Of a DNA stretch of 64,000 nt, positions 34,347 to 42,082 are shown piece after piece. The DNA is taken from NCBI RefSeq assembly GCF_014644535.1, contig NZ_BMKW01000015.1:100441-164440 (forward strand). Reading direction: 5' to 3'. The DNA comes from Neoroseomonas lacus (lineage in GTDB: Bacteria; Pseudomonadota; Alphaproteobacteria; Acetobacterales; Acetobacteraceae). A model generated the notes under the pieces. That model did no database searches. It was not told the origin of the DNA and saw only the letters and a program-made list of their open reading frames with translations. How positions within the stretch are numbered: the first letter of the stretch is position 1; the number at the start of each line of letters is the position of its first letter. The position numbers and the translations under genes are program-made.

Positions 34347-35711
34347 TCAGGGTTCGCGCAGGCTCTCCTGCATGCCGCGGATCAGCGGCAGCAGCAGATA
34401 GGCGAGCACGCTGCGCGTCCCGACATGGATTTCCGCCGTCACCGTCATGCCGGGCAGCGGCCGCATGCCATCGGGCAGATGCATGAGACCAGCGCCATCG
34501 AGCGTCACCTGGGCGCGATGATGGGCGCCGGGGGGCTCGCCTTCCGCGCGCGGCTGCTGGGAATCCTGCGCGATGGCGCGCAGCGTGCCGCCCAACCCGC
34601 CATGCCGCTGGAACGGAAAGGCATCGACCTTCACCACCACCGGGTCGCCGGCCCGCGCCTGGCCGGTATCGGCCGACCGCAGCGCGATCTCGGCGATCAG
34701 CGGCGTGCCCGCGGGCACCAGGCTGACCAGTGGCTCGGCTTCCCGCAACACGGAGCCGGCGGAACGGCGCGCCACCTCCAGCACCGTGCCGTCGGCCGGC
34801 GCCGTCATCACCGTCAGCTCGGCCAGCCGCGTCGCCTTGGCGAGCGATTCCCCGACCCGGTCCAGCTCGCTCCGCAGCCGGGCGAGGTCCTCGATCAGCA
34901 GCCGCCGCCAGTCATCGAGGAAGCCCTGCCGCTCGGCGCGCTTCTGCGCCAGCGCATGACGCAACCCGGCCAACCGGCCGCGATCCTGCTCACGCTGCTG
35001 CTCGGCGGCGATGCGCCGCGTGCGCGCCTCCAGCAAGGCAAGCCGCGAACCGACCTGGCCTTCCAGCAACCGCGCCCGCAGCCCCTCCACATCGCGCGCG
35101 ATCAATACCTGTTCGGCCAGCGCGGCGTCGGCTTCCTCCAGGGTGCGGATCGCCGCCTCCTGGCTGCGCATTTCCTCGTCCAACCCGGCGAGGCGCGCCG
35201 CCAGGAAGGCCTGGCGCTGGGCGTGCAGCCCGGCCTGCAGGGTGCTGTCGCGATCCGCCGCCGGCGGCGGCGGCTGGCCGGCGAGTTCCGCCTCGATCCG
35301 CCCACGCTGCGCCAGCAGCCCGCGTTGCTGGGCGGCGAGCGCCGCGCGGTCGGCCTCGGCGAAGGACGGGTCGAGCAGCGCCAGCACCTGCCCCCGCCGC
35401 ACCACATCGCCCGGCCGGACGCGGATCTCGCGGATCACCGCGCGTTCCATCGGCTGCAGCACGATCGGCGGCGCATCGGGCGCCAACCGTCCCTGGCCGG
35501 CAATCACCACATCCACCCGCGCGATGGCGGCAAGCCCGATCAGCCCGACGAACAGCGCCGCGACCAGCCAATGCAGCCCTCGCAGGAGGCGCGGCGGCGG
35601 TTCCGCGATCAGCGCCTCCAGCGGGTCCTGGAACGGGACGGCCTCGGCACTCAGGCGCGGTGCGGCGGGCGGCGCGCGGCGGCGCGCCAGGCGGCGGTGG
35701 CGCGGGGTCAT
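34347..35711 (-). CDS. HlyD-family type I secretion adaptor (membrane fusion protein)
   Basis: 454 residues. One membrane helix near 47-65 (GLHWLVAALFVGLIGLAAIA), then the lipoyl-type half motif VLQPMERAVIREIRVRPGDVVRRGQVLALLDPSF, a long coiled coil (about 100-300), and the returning beta-barrel part (LTVMTAPADGTVLEVARRSAGSVL, PGMTVTAEIHVGTRSV). Bridges the inner-membrane ABC exporter and a TolC-type outer channel, which is not encoded in the window. The ATG at 35711 overlaps the exporter's stop (ATGA). It lies 174 bp upstream of the repeat-protein start, same strand. Confidence 0.93.
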   Translation of the reverse strand: MTPRHRRLARRRAPPAAPRLSAEAVPFQDPLEALIAEPPPRLLRGLHWLVAALFVGLIGLAAIARVDVVIAGQGRLAPDAPPIVLQPMERAVIREIRVRPGDVVRRGQVLALLDPSFAEADRAALAAQQRGLLAQRGRIEAELAGQPPPPAADRDSTLQAGLHAQRQAFLAARLAGLDEEMRSQEAAIRTLEEADAALAEQVLIARDVEGLRARLLEGQVGSRLALLEARTRRIAAEQQREQDRGRLAGLRHALAQKRAERQGFLDDWRRLLIEDLARLRSELDRVGESLAKATRLAELTVMTAPADGTVLEVARRSAGSVLREAEPLVSLVPAGTPLIAEIALRSADTGQARAGDPVVVKVDAFPFQRHGGLGGTLRAIAQDSQQPRAEGEPPGAHHRAQVTLDGAGLMHLPDGMRPLPGMTVTAEIHVGTRSVLAYLLLPLIRGMQESLREP

Positions 35712-37849
35712 CGCATGTGCTGCGTCTGCTGCTGCCACAAGTGGCGATAGACGTCGCAGCGCTCCAGCAGCACCGCATGCGGCGCGCAATCCATCACCCG
35801 GCCCTGTTCCAGCACCAGGATGGCATCCGAGGTGACCAGCGAGGACAGCCGGTGCGAGACGATGATCATCGTCCGACCGCGCGCGATCTCATGCAGGTTG
35901 GCCTGGATGATCGCCTCGCTGTCCGGGTCGAGCGCGCTGGTCGCTTCGTCGAGGATCAGCAGCGGCGGCCGGGTGATCAGCGCGCGGGCGATGGCGATGC
36001 GCTGCCGCTGGCCGCCGGAGAAATTGCTCGCCCCTTCCTCGACCATGGTGTCGAAGCCATGCGGCAGCCGCTCGATGAATTCCAGCGCGCCGGCCAGCCT
36101 CGCGGCCTCGATCACCGCCGGCAGCGCGGCATCGGGGCGGGCGGCCGCGATATTGTCGTGCAGCGTGCCGCGGAACAGCAGGTTCTCCTGCAACACCACG
36201 CCGACATGCCGCCGCAGATGCTCGAGGTCGATGGTGCGGATATCCGCCTCGCCGAAGCGGATCAGCCCTTCCTGCGGCGCGTGGATGCCCTGGATCAACC
36301 GCGTGACGGTGGTCTTTCCCGAGCCCGACCGCCCCACCACGCCGATCACCTGCCCCTGTTCGGCCGTGAAGGAGACGCGGTCGAGCGCCGGCGTCACCGA
36401 GCCCGGATAGCGGAAGGTCACGCCCTCGAAGCGCAGCGCTCCGGTGATCGGCGGCCGCGTCAGCCGCTGGCCCGACCGTGCCTCCGCCGGCGTGTTCATC
36501 ACCGTGCCGAGCATGCGCACCGACAGCGCGGCTTCCTGGTATTCATTGATCAAAGTCACGATCTGCACCAGCGGCCCGGTGACGCGCCCCGAGAGCATGG
36601 TGAAGGCGACCAGCGCGCCGATCGTCAAATGCCCTTCGAACACCTGGATGGTGCCGAGCCCAAGCACGCTGATCTGCATCAGCCGTTCCAGCACCCCGGT
36701 GGTCACGCTGCCGGCGGCCGAGATGCGTCCGACCTCGGCATGCGCCCGCACCGCCGTCGCCACCTGCCCGTCCCAGGCGCGCCGGCGCACCGGTTCCAGT
36801 ACCAGCGACTTCACCGCGCGCATATTGTGCAGCGTCTCGACCAGATGCGCCTGGCGCGCCCCCTCGGCGGCATACAGCGTGTTCAACCGCCGCCGGAACG
36901 CCGGTACCATGGCCCCGATCACCGCCGCGATCGCCGCCGAAAACCCCAGCACCACCAGCGTCAGCACACCCGAATAGACCGCGAGCAGCACCAGCAGCAC
37001 CGGCAGCAGCGCGGCATCCAGCAGGGTCTGGAACAGCCGCCCGGTGAGGAAATGCCGCAGCTTCTCGGTCTGCTGCATGTGCCGCACCAGCACGCCGGCG
37101 GCATGGGTCTCGAAGAAGGCCAGCGGCAGCGACAACAGATGCGAGAAGGTGCGCGACCCGAGCTGCGCATCCACCTTGTTCGTCGCCAACAGCATCAATC
37201 GTTGTCGCGCATAGGCGAAGAAGCCGTCGAACACCGCCAACATGACAAAGATGCCGACCACGACCGTCAGCGTCTGCCACGCCTGGTGCGGCACCACCTT
37301 GTCGATCAGCACCTGGAACAGAAGCGGGATGGCGAAGCCGATCAGGTTCGACAGCAGGGCGGCGACCGCGATGCCGGCGAAGAAGCGGCGATGCTGGATG
37401 ATCTCCGGCAGGAACCAGGACAGGCCGAAGGGCCGGTCGGCCTCCGCCACCCCGCTCGCGCGCCGGCGGCACAGCACCAGCGTGCCCGACCATTCCGCCA
37501 TGAACTGCTCGCGCGGGATGACCCGTACGCCCTCGCCCTCGGTCGCCGGGTCGAGCACCGCGGCGGCCGGCGCGCCATCCGGTCCCGGAATGACGTGCAC
37601 CAGCACCACCCAGGACCCGTCGCGCCGCACCGCCAATGCCGGATAGGCACTGCCGAGCCCCGCCGCCGTGTCCCAGCCGCGCCCGGTCAGCGCGCGCGCC
37701 TTCAGTCCGAGCCGACGCAGGGCGTCGAGCACAGCCGGCAGCAGGGCCGGGCCCTGCGCGGTCGGCAATTCCTCCGGCGCCATGTGCAAGCCGTGGTGCA
37801 TGGCGAGGAGGAACAGGCACCGCAGCGCTGAAAATTCTGGTGCCAACAT
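35708..37849 (-). CDS. type I secretion ABC exporter with degenerate C39-like N-terminal domain (HlyB type)
   Basis: 713 residues. Residues about 1-130 are a C39-like domain: a Cys is present in SALRCLFLLAMHHG, but the peptidase DCG context is absent and the catalytic His position (SWVVLVHVIPG...VLDP) is Ser. This looks like a non-cleaving HlyB-type substrate-docking domain. A six-helix export domain (about 145-430) follows. Then comes the ATPase with GRSGSGKT, QENLLFRGTLHDNIAAA, FSGGQRQR and DEATSALDPDSE. Starts at an ATG with GGACAGG just upstream. It is co-transcribed with the HlyD-type gene, probably to export the repeat protein. Confidence 0.93.
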   Translation of the reverse strand: MLAPEFSALRCLFLLAMHHGLHMAPEELPTAQGPALLPAVLDALRRLGLKARALTGRGWDTAAGLGSAYPALAVRRDGSWVVLVHVIPGPDGAPAAAVLDPATEGEGVRVIPREQFMAEWSGTLVLCRRRASGVAEADRPFGLSWFLPEIIQHRRFFAGIAVAALLSNLIGFAIPLLFQVLIDKVVPHQAWQTLTVVVGIFVMLAVFDGFFAYARQRLMLLATNKVDAQLGSRTFSHLLSLPLAFFETHAAGVLVRHMQQTEKLRHFLTGRLFQTLLDAALLPVLLVLLAVYSGVLTLVVLGFSAAIAAVIGAMVPAFRRRLNTLYAAEGARQAHLVETLHNMRAVKSLVLEPVRRRAWDGQVATAVRAHAEVGRISAAGSVTTGVLERLMQISVLGLGTIQVFEGHLTIGALVAFTMLSGRVTGPLVQIVTLINEYQEAALSVRMLGTVMNTPAEARSGQRLTRPPITGALRFEGVTFRYPGSVTPALDRVSFTAEQGQVIGVVGRSGSGKTTVTRLIQGIHAPQEGLIRFGEADIRTIDLEHLRRHVGVVLQENLLFRGTLHDNIAAARPDAALPAVIEAARLAGALEFIERLPHGFDTMVEEGASNFSGGQRQRIAIARALITRPPLLILDEATSALDPDSEAIIQANLHEIARGRTMIIVSHRLSSLVTSDAILVLEQGRVMDCAPHAVLLERCDVYRHLWQQQTQHMR

Positions 37850-37970
37850 CCTGTCCGGCCCGGATCCGCCATGATGCTAGGCGCGACTCTGTTGCGCGGC
37901 CGTTAAACCGGGTGGGGTGCGCGGTGCCGCCCGATCGGCGATGCTGACGGCGGGACGAAGGGGGATGCGC

Positions 37971-39311
37971 ATGACGTTGCTGCGCCTGGCGCCGGTCGCG
38001 CTGGGGACGTTGATCGTGCCGCTCGACAGCGCGGTGAATGTCGCCTTCCCGGCCATCGCCGCCGCCTTCGGCCTGGCGCTGCCCGACATCCAATGGGTCG
38101 TGATCTGCTACGTACTGACCTATGGCAGCCTGATGCTGGCGGTCGGCCGGCTGGGCGACATCTTCGGCCATGCCCGCGTGTTCCGCTTCGGCCTGGCCTG
38201 GAGCGTGGTGGCCTATCTGTTGCTTGCCGTGGTGCCGGGCTTCGGGGCGCTGCTGGCCTGCCGCGTACTGCAAGGGGTGGGCGCGGCGCTGGTGCTCGGC
38301 TGCGGCCCGGCGCTGGCGACCCAGCCCTTCCCCGAGACGATGCGCGCCCGCGCCCTGGCCGCCTACGCCGCGACCCTCGCCGCCGGATCGACGATCGGCC
38401 CGCTGCTCGGCGGCGTTCTGGTCGAGGGTTTCGGCTGGCAGGCGGTCTATTGGTTCCGCGCCCCGATCGCCCTGGCGGCGCTGGTGATGGCGCGGCACCT
38501 GGCCGACCCACCGCGCGCGGCGGCGCGCGAGCCCTTCGACACACTCGGCGCCGCGCTGCTGACCGCCGCCGTCGCCACCCTGCTCTTCGCCGTGAACCGG
38601 GCGCCGGCACCGATCGCGGGTGGCTTCGCGCTGGTCGCGCTGGCCTGCGGGGCGGGGTTCGTCTGGCGCAGCCTGCGCGCGGCGCGGCCGATCATCGACC
38701 TCGGCCTGTTCCACCGCCCCGGCTTCGCGGCGCTCAACCTGTCCAATGCGGTGCTCGGTTTCGCGGGGTTCTCGGTGCTGCTGCTGGTGCCCTTCTACCT
38801 GGCGCGGGTGGCGGGATTGCCGCCGGTCCTCCTCGGCCTTGTGCTGGCGGCCGGGCCGGCCGGTGGGATGCTGGGCGCCTGGCTCGGCGGGAAGGTTGTC
38901 GGCCGCTTTGAGGCACGGGCGGTGTTGCTGGCCGGCGCGCTCGTCACCGCGTCCGGGCTGCTGGCCATCGCGCCGTGGGGTGCGACGACGCCGATCCCGC
39001 TGCTGCTCGCGACGCTGTTGCTGCAAGGCATCGGCGTCGGCCTCTTCACCCTCGCCTATACCGACAGCGTTACGGCGACGATGCGGCGCGAGGATCGTGG
39101 CGTCGCCGGCAGCCTGACCATGTTGACGCGCACCTTGGGCGTGGTTACCGCCGCCTCGATGCTCACGCTCATCTTCGGCGCCACCGAGGCCGCCTTGCTG
39201 GCCGATGGTCGTCCGCCGAGCGAAGCCTTTCTTGCCGCCTTCACCCGCGCCTTCCTGCTGGCCGGGGTGCTGCCGCTGCTCGTACTGCCGCTGCTGCTGC
39301 GCCAGCGGTAG
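37971..39311 (+). CDS. MFS transporter, DHA2/EmrB-like
   Basis: 446 residues, 12-14 membrane helices. Motif LDSAVNVAFPAIAAAF near 20-35 and MFS motif A variant VGRLGDIFGHARVF near 62-75, then motif C-like LGGVLVEGFGWQAVYWF. Typical of drug/metabolite:H+ antiporters. The ATG at 37971 has AGGGGG 6 nt upstream; an ATG two codons earlier is possible. Divergent from the type I exporter, with a 121-bp gap. The substrate is unknown, and nothing links it clearly to the secretion locus. Confidence 0.88.
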   Translation: MTLLRLAPVALGTLIVPLDSAVNVAFPAIAAAFGLALPDIQWVVICYVLTYGSLMLAVGRLGDIFGHARVFRFGLAWSVVAYLLLAVVPGFGALLACRVLQGVGAALVLGCGPALATQPFPETMRARALAAYAATLAAGSTIGPLLGGVLVEGFGWQAVYWFRAPIALAALVMARHLADPPRAAAREPFDTLGAALLTAAVATLLFAVNRAPAPIAGGFALVALACGAGFVWRSLRAARPIIDLGLFHRPGFAALNLSNAVLGFAGFSVLLLVPFYLARVAGLPPVLLGLVLAAGPAGGMLGAWLGGKVVGRFEARAVLLAGALVTASGLLAIAPWGATTPIPLLLATLLLQGIGVGLFTLAYTDSVTATMRREDRGVAGSLTMLTRTLGVVTAASMLTLIFGATEAALLADGRPPSEAFLAAFTRAFLLAGVLPLLVLPLLLRQR

Positions 39312-39364
39312 GCAGGCCAAGCGCGTGGTGGCAGGCTGCGCGCGGCAAAAGCATGAGGCGCGCG

Positions 39365-40387
39365 ATGAACTGGCCGGTGCAGGATGGTGTCTTCGACCTC
39401 GGTGACCTCGCGCTGCACAAGGGCGGCACGCTGCCCGCGGCGCGCCTGGTCTGGCGCGCCCACGGCACGCTCTCCCCGGCGCGCGACAATGTCGTCGTCT
39501 ATCCCACCAGTTACGGCGCGCAGCATCCTGACCTGGAATGGCTGATCGGCCGCGACGGCGTCCTCGACCCGACGCGCTGGTTCATCGTCATCCCGAACAT
39601 GTTCGGCAATGGGCTGTCCTCGTCCCCCAGCAACACCGCACCCTGGCCAGCCCTGGTCACCGCCTGGGACAATGTCGCCGCGCAACGCCGCCTGCTCGCC
39701 GAGGTGTTCGGCGTCGAGCGAGTCCACGCCGTCTATGGTTGGTCGATGGGTGCACAGCAGGCCTATCACTGGGCGGCGGCCTTCCCAGATGCGGTGCAAC
39801 GCATCGTGGTGAATTGCGGCAGCGCGCGCACCAGCGTGCACAACAGCGTCTTCCTCAAGGGCATGGCGGCGGTGCTGGAAGCCGCCCCGGAATACGACGG
39901 CACCGCGCTGTTCTCCGCCCAGCCCGCGGCGGCGCTGCGTGCCTTCGGGCGGCTCTATGCCGGCTGGGCGCTGAGCCAGGATTTCTATCGCGCCGGCTTG
40001 CATCTCTCGGCACTGAAGGCGCCCGACCTCGTCACCTTCCTGCGCAGGGATTGGGAGGAACGCTTCGCCCGCCGCGCCGCCGCCGACCTGCTCGCCCAGC
40101 TGCGCTGCTGGGACGCCGGCGACATCGCCGACCATCCACGCCATGGCGGGGATCTCGCGGCGGCGCTGCACGCGATCACCGCCCGCGTGCTGCTGATGCC
40201 ATCCGAGACTGACCTGTATTTCCGCGTCGCCGACAACGCCGCCGAACTGCCCCATCTGCGCGACGGCAGGTTGGCGCCGATTCCGTCGATCTGGGGGCAT
40301 CGCGCCGGCAACCCGGTGGTGAATGCCGAGGATGCGGCGTTCATCCGGCGGGAAGTGCGCGCCTTCCTAGAGCGGCCTCCGACCTGA
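39365..40387 (+). CDS. alpha/beta hydrolase, MetX (homoserine acetyltransferase)-like
   Basis: 340 residues. Nucleophile elbow GWSMGAQQAYHWA, acid in PSETDLYF and His in WGHRAGNP make a complete Ser-Asp-His triad. The opening VVVYPTSYGAQHPDLEWLIG and IVIPNMFGNGLSSSPSN match MetX-like hydrolases common in this bacterial group. The elbow is GxSMGA rather than the usual GGSMGG, so acetyl-transfer to homoserine is doubtful. The ATG at 39365 has GAGG 5 nt upstream. The end of the coding region runs straight into an insertion-sequence relic about 40 bp downstream. Confidence 0.85.
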   Translation: MNWPVQDGVFDLGDLALHKGGTLPAARLVWRAHGTLSPARDNVVVYPTSYGAQHPDLEWLIGRDGVLDPTRWFIVIPNMFGNGLSSSPSNTAPWPALVTAWDNVAAQRRLLAEVFGVERVHAVYGWSMGAQQAYHWAAAFPDAVQRIVVNCGSARTSVHNSVFLKGMAAVLEAAPEYDGTALFSAQPAAALRAFGRLYAGWALSQDFYRAGLHLSALKAPDLVTFLRRDWEERFARRAAADLLAQLRCWDAGDIADHPRHGGDLAAALHAITARVLLMPSETDLYFRVADNAAELPHLRDGRLAPIPSIWGHRAGNPVVNAEDAAFIRREVRAFLERPPT

Positions 40388-40462
40388 CTGAATCGCGAAA
40401 TCCCTTCCCCGACGCGGAGCGGATCTGATTCAAGCTTCTTGTCGGAGAGGGGGCCGACAGGC

Positions 40463-40584
40463 ATGTCGAAGGCGTTGTCGGTCGATCTCGGGAGCGGGTG
40501 GTGGCGGCGATCGAGGCTGGTTCCTCGTGCCGGGCAGCCGCCTCACGCTTCGGCGTCGGCATCTCGAGCGCGATCCGCCGTTAG
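40463..40584 (+). pseudogene. IS630-type transposase, N-terminal fragment
   Basis: Begins MSKALSVDL, then a one-base loss shifts the frame. In the shifted frame ERVVAAIEAGSSCRAAASRFGV continues the IS630 helix-turn-helix up to a TAG at 40582-40584. The catalytic domain is absent in this orientation. Confidence 0.7.
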
Positions 40585-40611
40585 TCGCGAGAGGGAATTT
40601 CAGCAGCCTGC

Positions 40612-41000
40612 TAATACGGCTTTGCCTGCGGCATGACCGTTGCCGAGAGTCGCAAACCGATGGCTGAGATGCGTTGGGGCTGACATGTGAGGCGGTTCCA
40701 AGCGTCGCAGCAGCGTTGGATGATTTCGTTCTGGGTCTCGTAGATCTGGAACGGCAGGCGATTGGCTCGCAGGAATTCCCAGACGTTCACGACGGGGTTG
40801 AGTTCCGGCGAGACCGGCGGCAGCCTGCAGCAGGCTCATGTTGTCGGGCAGCACCAGCACGCCCGTGGTGTGCCAACGAGCCTGATCCGACACGAGCAGC
40901 CCATGGGCGCCCGGAGCAATGGCCTGGCCGATCTCGGCCAGATGGCGGTTCATTGCGTCAATGTTCGCTTCCGGCAGGACAAGTGCCGCGCCTACGCCCC
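40612..41000 (-). pseudogene. IS630-type transposase, C-terminal fragment
   Basis: Reading leftwards: LPEANIDAMNRHLAEIGQ, APGAHGLLVSDQARWH (second catalytic Asp region), LPPVSPELNPVVNVWEFLR, NEIIQRCCDAWNRLTCQP and a normal-looking end SATVMPQAKPY at 40612. One extra base near 40829 breaks the frame before LPPVSPELNP. The right boundary is approximate where it joins the IS5 fragment. Confidence 0.75.
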
Positions 41001-41029
41001 GGCTCGGGCAGTTCGCCCGAATAGCCAGG

Positions 41030-41378
41030 CTGAGGTGTAGCGGACGTCGCGCGGCCGCTCAGGCCGGCCGTGGCGACGGACCTTGACGATGGTGGCGTCG
41101 GCCATGGCGTATTCCATGTCGGGTTCGTCGGAGCAGGCCTCGAAAAGCCGAATGAAGACATCGACTCTGACCCAGTCGCGATACCGCTTGAAGACCGTAT
41201 TCCACTTGCCGAAGAAGGCGGGAAGGTCGCGCCACGGACTGCCCGTGCGCACGACCTACGGCACCGCTTCGATGAAGCGGCGACTGTCGCTGCCGCTACG
41301 CCCGGGATCGGTCGGCTTACCCAGGCAATGCGGCTCCATGTTCGCCCATTGGGCGTCAGTCAGGACAAAGCGCTCCAT
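41030..41378 (-). pseudogene. IS5-type transposase, N-terminal fragment with premature stop
   Basis: Starts MERFVLTDAQWANMEPHCLG at 41378, continues DPGRSGSDSRRFIEAVP, then an in-frame TAG at 41256-41258 where a Trp is expected. It resumes with VRTGSPWRDLPAFFGKWNTVFKRYRDWV and DEPDMEYAMADATIVKVRRHG. Homology ends near 41050. The 13-bp inverted end lies just upstream of the start. Confidence 0.8.
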
Positions 41379-41432
41379 CCGAAGCTTGAATCATCATCAC
41401 GCCCCATATGGAATCCTGAACCTCAACGCGCC

Positions 41433-41945
41433 TTAGTCAACGCGGCGCGCCATGTCGCGGGCTTGCTGCAGAAGCTTCTCGAGAATGCAGTCGAGCTGAG
41501 CGCGTTCTCCATCGCTCAGGATGCTCGCAAGCCGGACCTGCATGTCATGCGCCAGGGGCACAATGCGCCCGTGGATCTCGCGCCCACCAGGCGAAAGCGA
41601 CAACATCTGAGCACGCTGGTCACTCGGGTGTGGGTGACGTTGCAGCAGACCCTTGTCCGCCAGCCGGATGACTGCCCGACTGACTCGCACGCGATCCATG
41701 CCGGTGCGATCGATCACCTGCTGCGTCGATTGCGGCGGGCCTTCACCGACCACCGCCATGACACGCCACTCAGGGATGGAAAGACCGAAGCGCTCTTCGT
41801 ATCGCTTGGCGAAGACGCCGCTGACGACCTCCGCCAGGGCTGACAGGCGGTATGGCAGGTAGTCTTGCAGCACGAGCGATGGCTGTGGCGCGACAGCCTG
41901 GTCCGGCGCCGTGGCTGCGACGCGCTTCATGCGGTGGTGGGGCAC
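41433..41945 (-). CDS. MarR-family transcriptional regulator
   Basis: 170 residues. Winged helix with SIPEWRVMAVVGEGPPQSTQQVIDRTGMDRVRVSRAVIRLADKGLLQRHPHPSDQRAQMLSLSP-type order, the DxR-x-wing signature present as SDQRAQ. Its start faces hmgA across 137 bp that contain an 18-bp palindrome. It probably represses hmgA (and itself) until an aromatic acid such as homogentisate binds. That ligand is inference from position. Confidence 0.9.
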   Translation of the reverse strand: MPHHRMKRVAATAPDQAVAPQPSLVLQDYLPYRLSALAEVVSGVFAKRYEERFGLSIPEWRVMAVVGEGPPQSTQQVIDRTGMDRVRVSRAVIRLADKGLLQRHPHPSDQRAQMLSLSPGGREIHGRIVPLAHDMQVRLASILSDGERAQLDCILEKLLQQARDMARRVD

Positions 41946-42014
41946 GGAAAGCTCCTGAATCGCGCACCTCTGCCAGGATCGACAGCCGGCTGCGGACCGA
42001 CCTGACGTTCGGGC

Positions 42015-42043
42015 TTGACATTATCTCATCTGATACGAGATGA
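42015..42043. promoter_or_regulatory. hmgA/marR divergent promoter with MarR-type operator
   Basis: TTGACA at 42015-42020 (plus strand -35-like) is followed by TCATCT-GATACG-AGATGA at 42026-42043, an 18-bp palindrome with 6-bp arms. Overlapping it is ATCTC-N9-GAGAT (42023-42041). On the minus strand GATAAT overlaps the left edge and could be the marR -10. The size and position fit a MarR dimer site. Confidence 0.55.
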
Positions 42044-42082
42044 CATCACGGATGTCGATAGGACAGGGCGGGATTGCCAGTC

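Larger units (their letters stand above)
40426..41393. mobile_element. decayed IS5/IS630 mosaic with 13-bp perfect terminal inverted repeats
   Basis: TGATTCAAGCTTC at 40426-40438 is mirrored exactly by GAAGCTTGAATCA at 41381-41393, bounding 968 bp. Inside, from left to right, are the start of an IS630-type transposase (plus strand), the end of an IS630-type transposase (minus strand), and the start of an IS5-type transposase (minus strand). None is intact. It is a nested or recombined relic and cannot move on its own. No clear target duplication is visible. Confidence 0.75.

Noticed and set aside
30372..35750. A 1792-codon open frame on the plus strand opposite the repeat protein and HlyD gene
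   Set aside because: The 24-nt unit is a multiple of three, so absence of a stop in one unit keeps antisense frames open throughout. Its translation is low-complexity Arg/Gly/Gln-rich and then runs antisense through the well-supported HlyD gene.
34730..39320. Long open frames of 900-1000 codons overlapping the exporter and MFS genes (plus strand to 37831, minus strand from 39320)
   Set aside because: High-GC shadow frames with Arg/Pro/Ala-rich translations and no domains; the exporter and MFS genes in other frames have complete family motifs.
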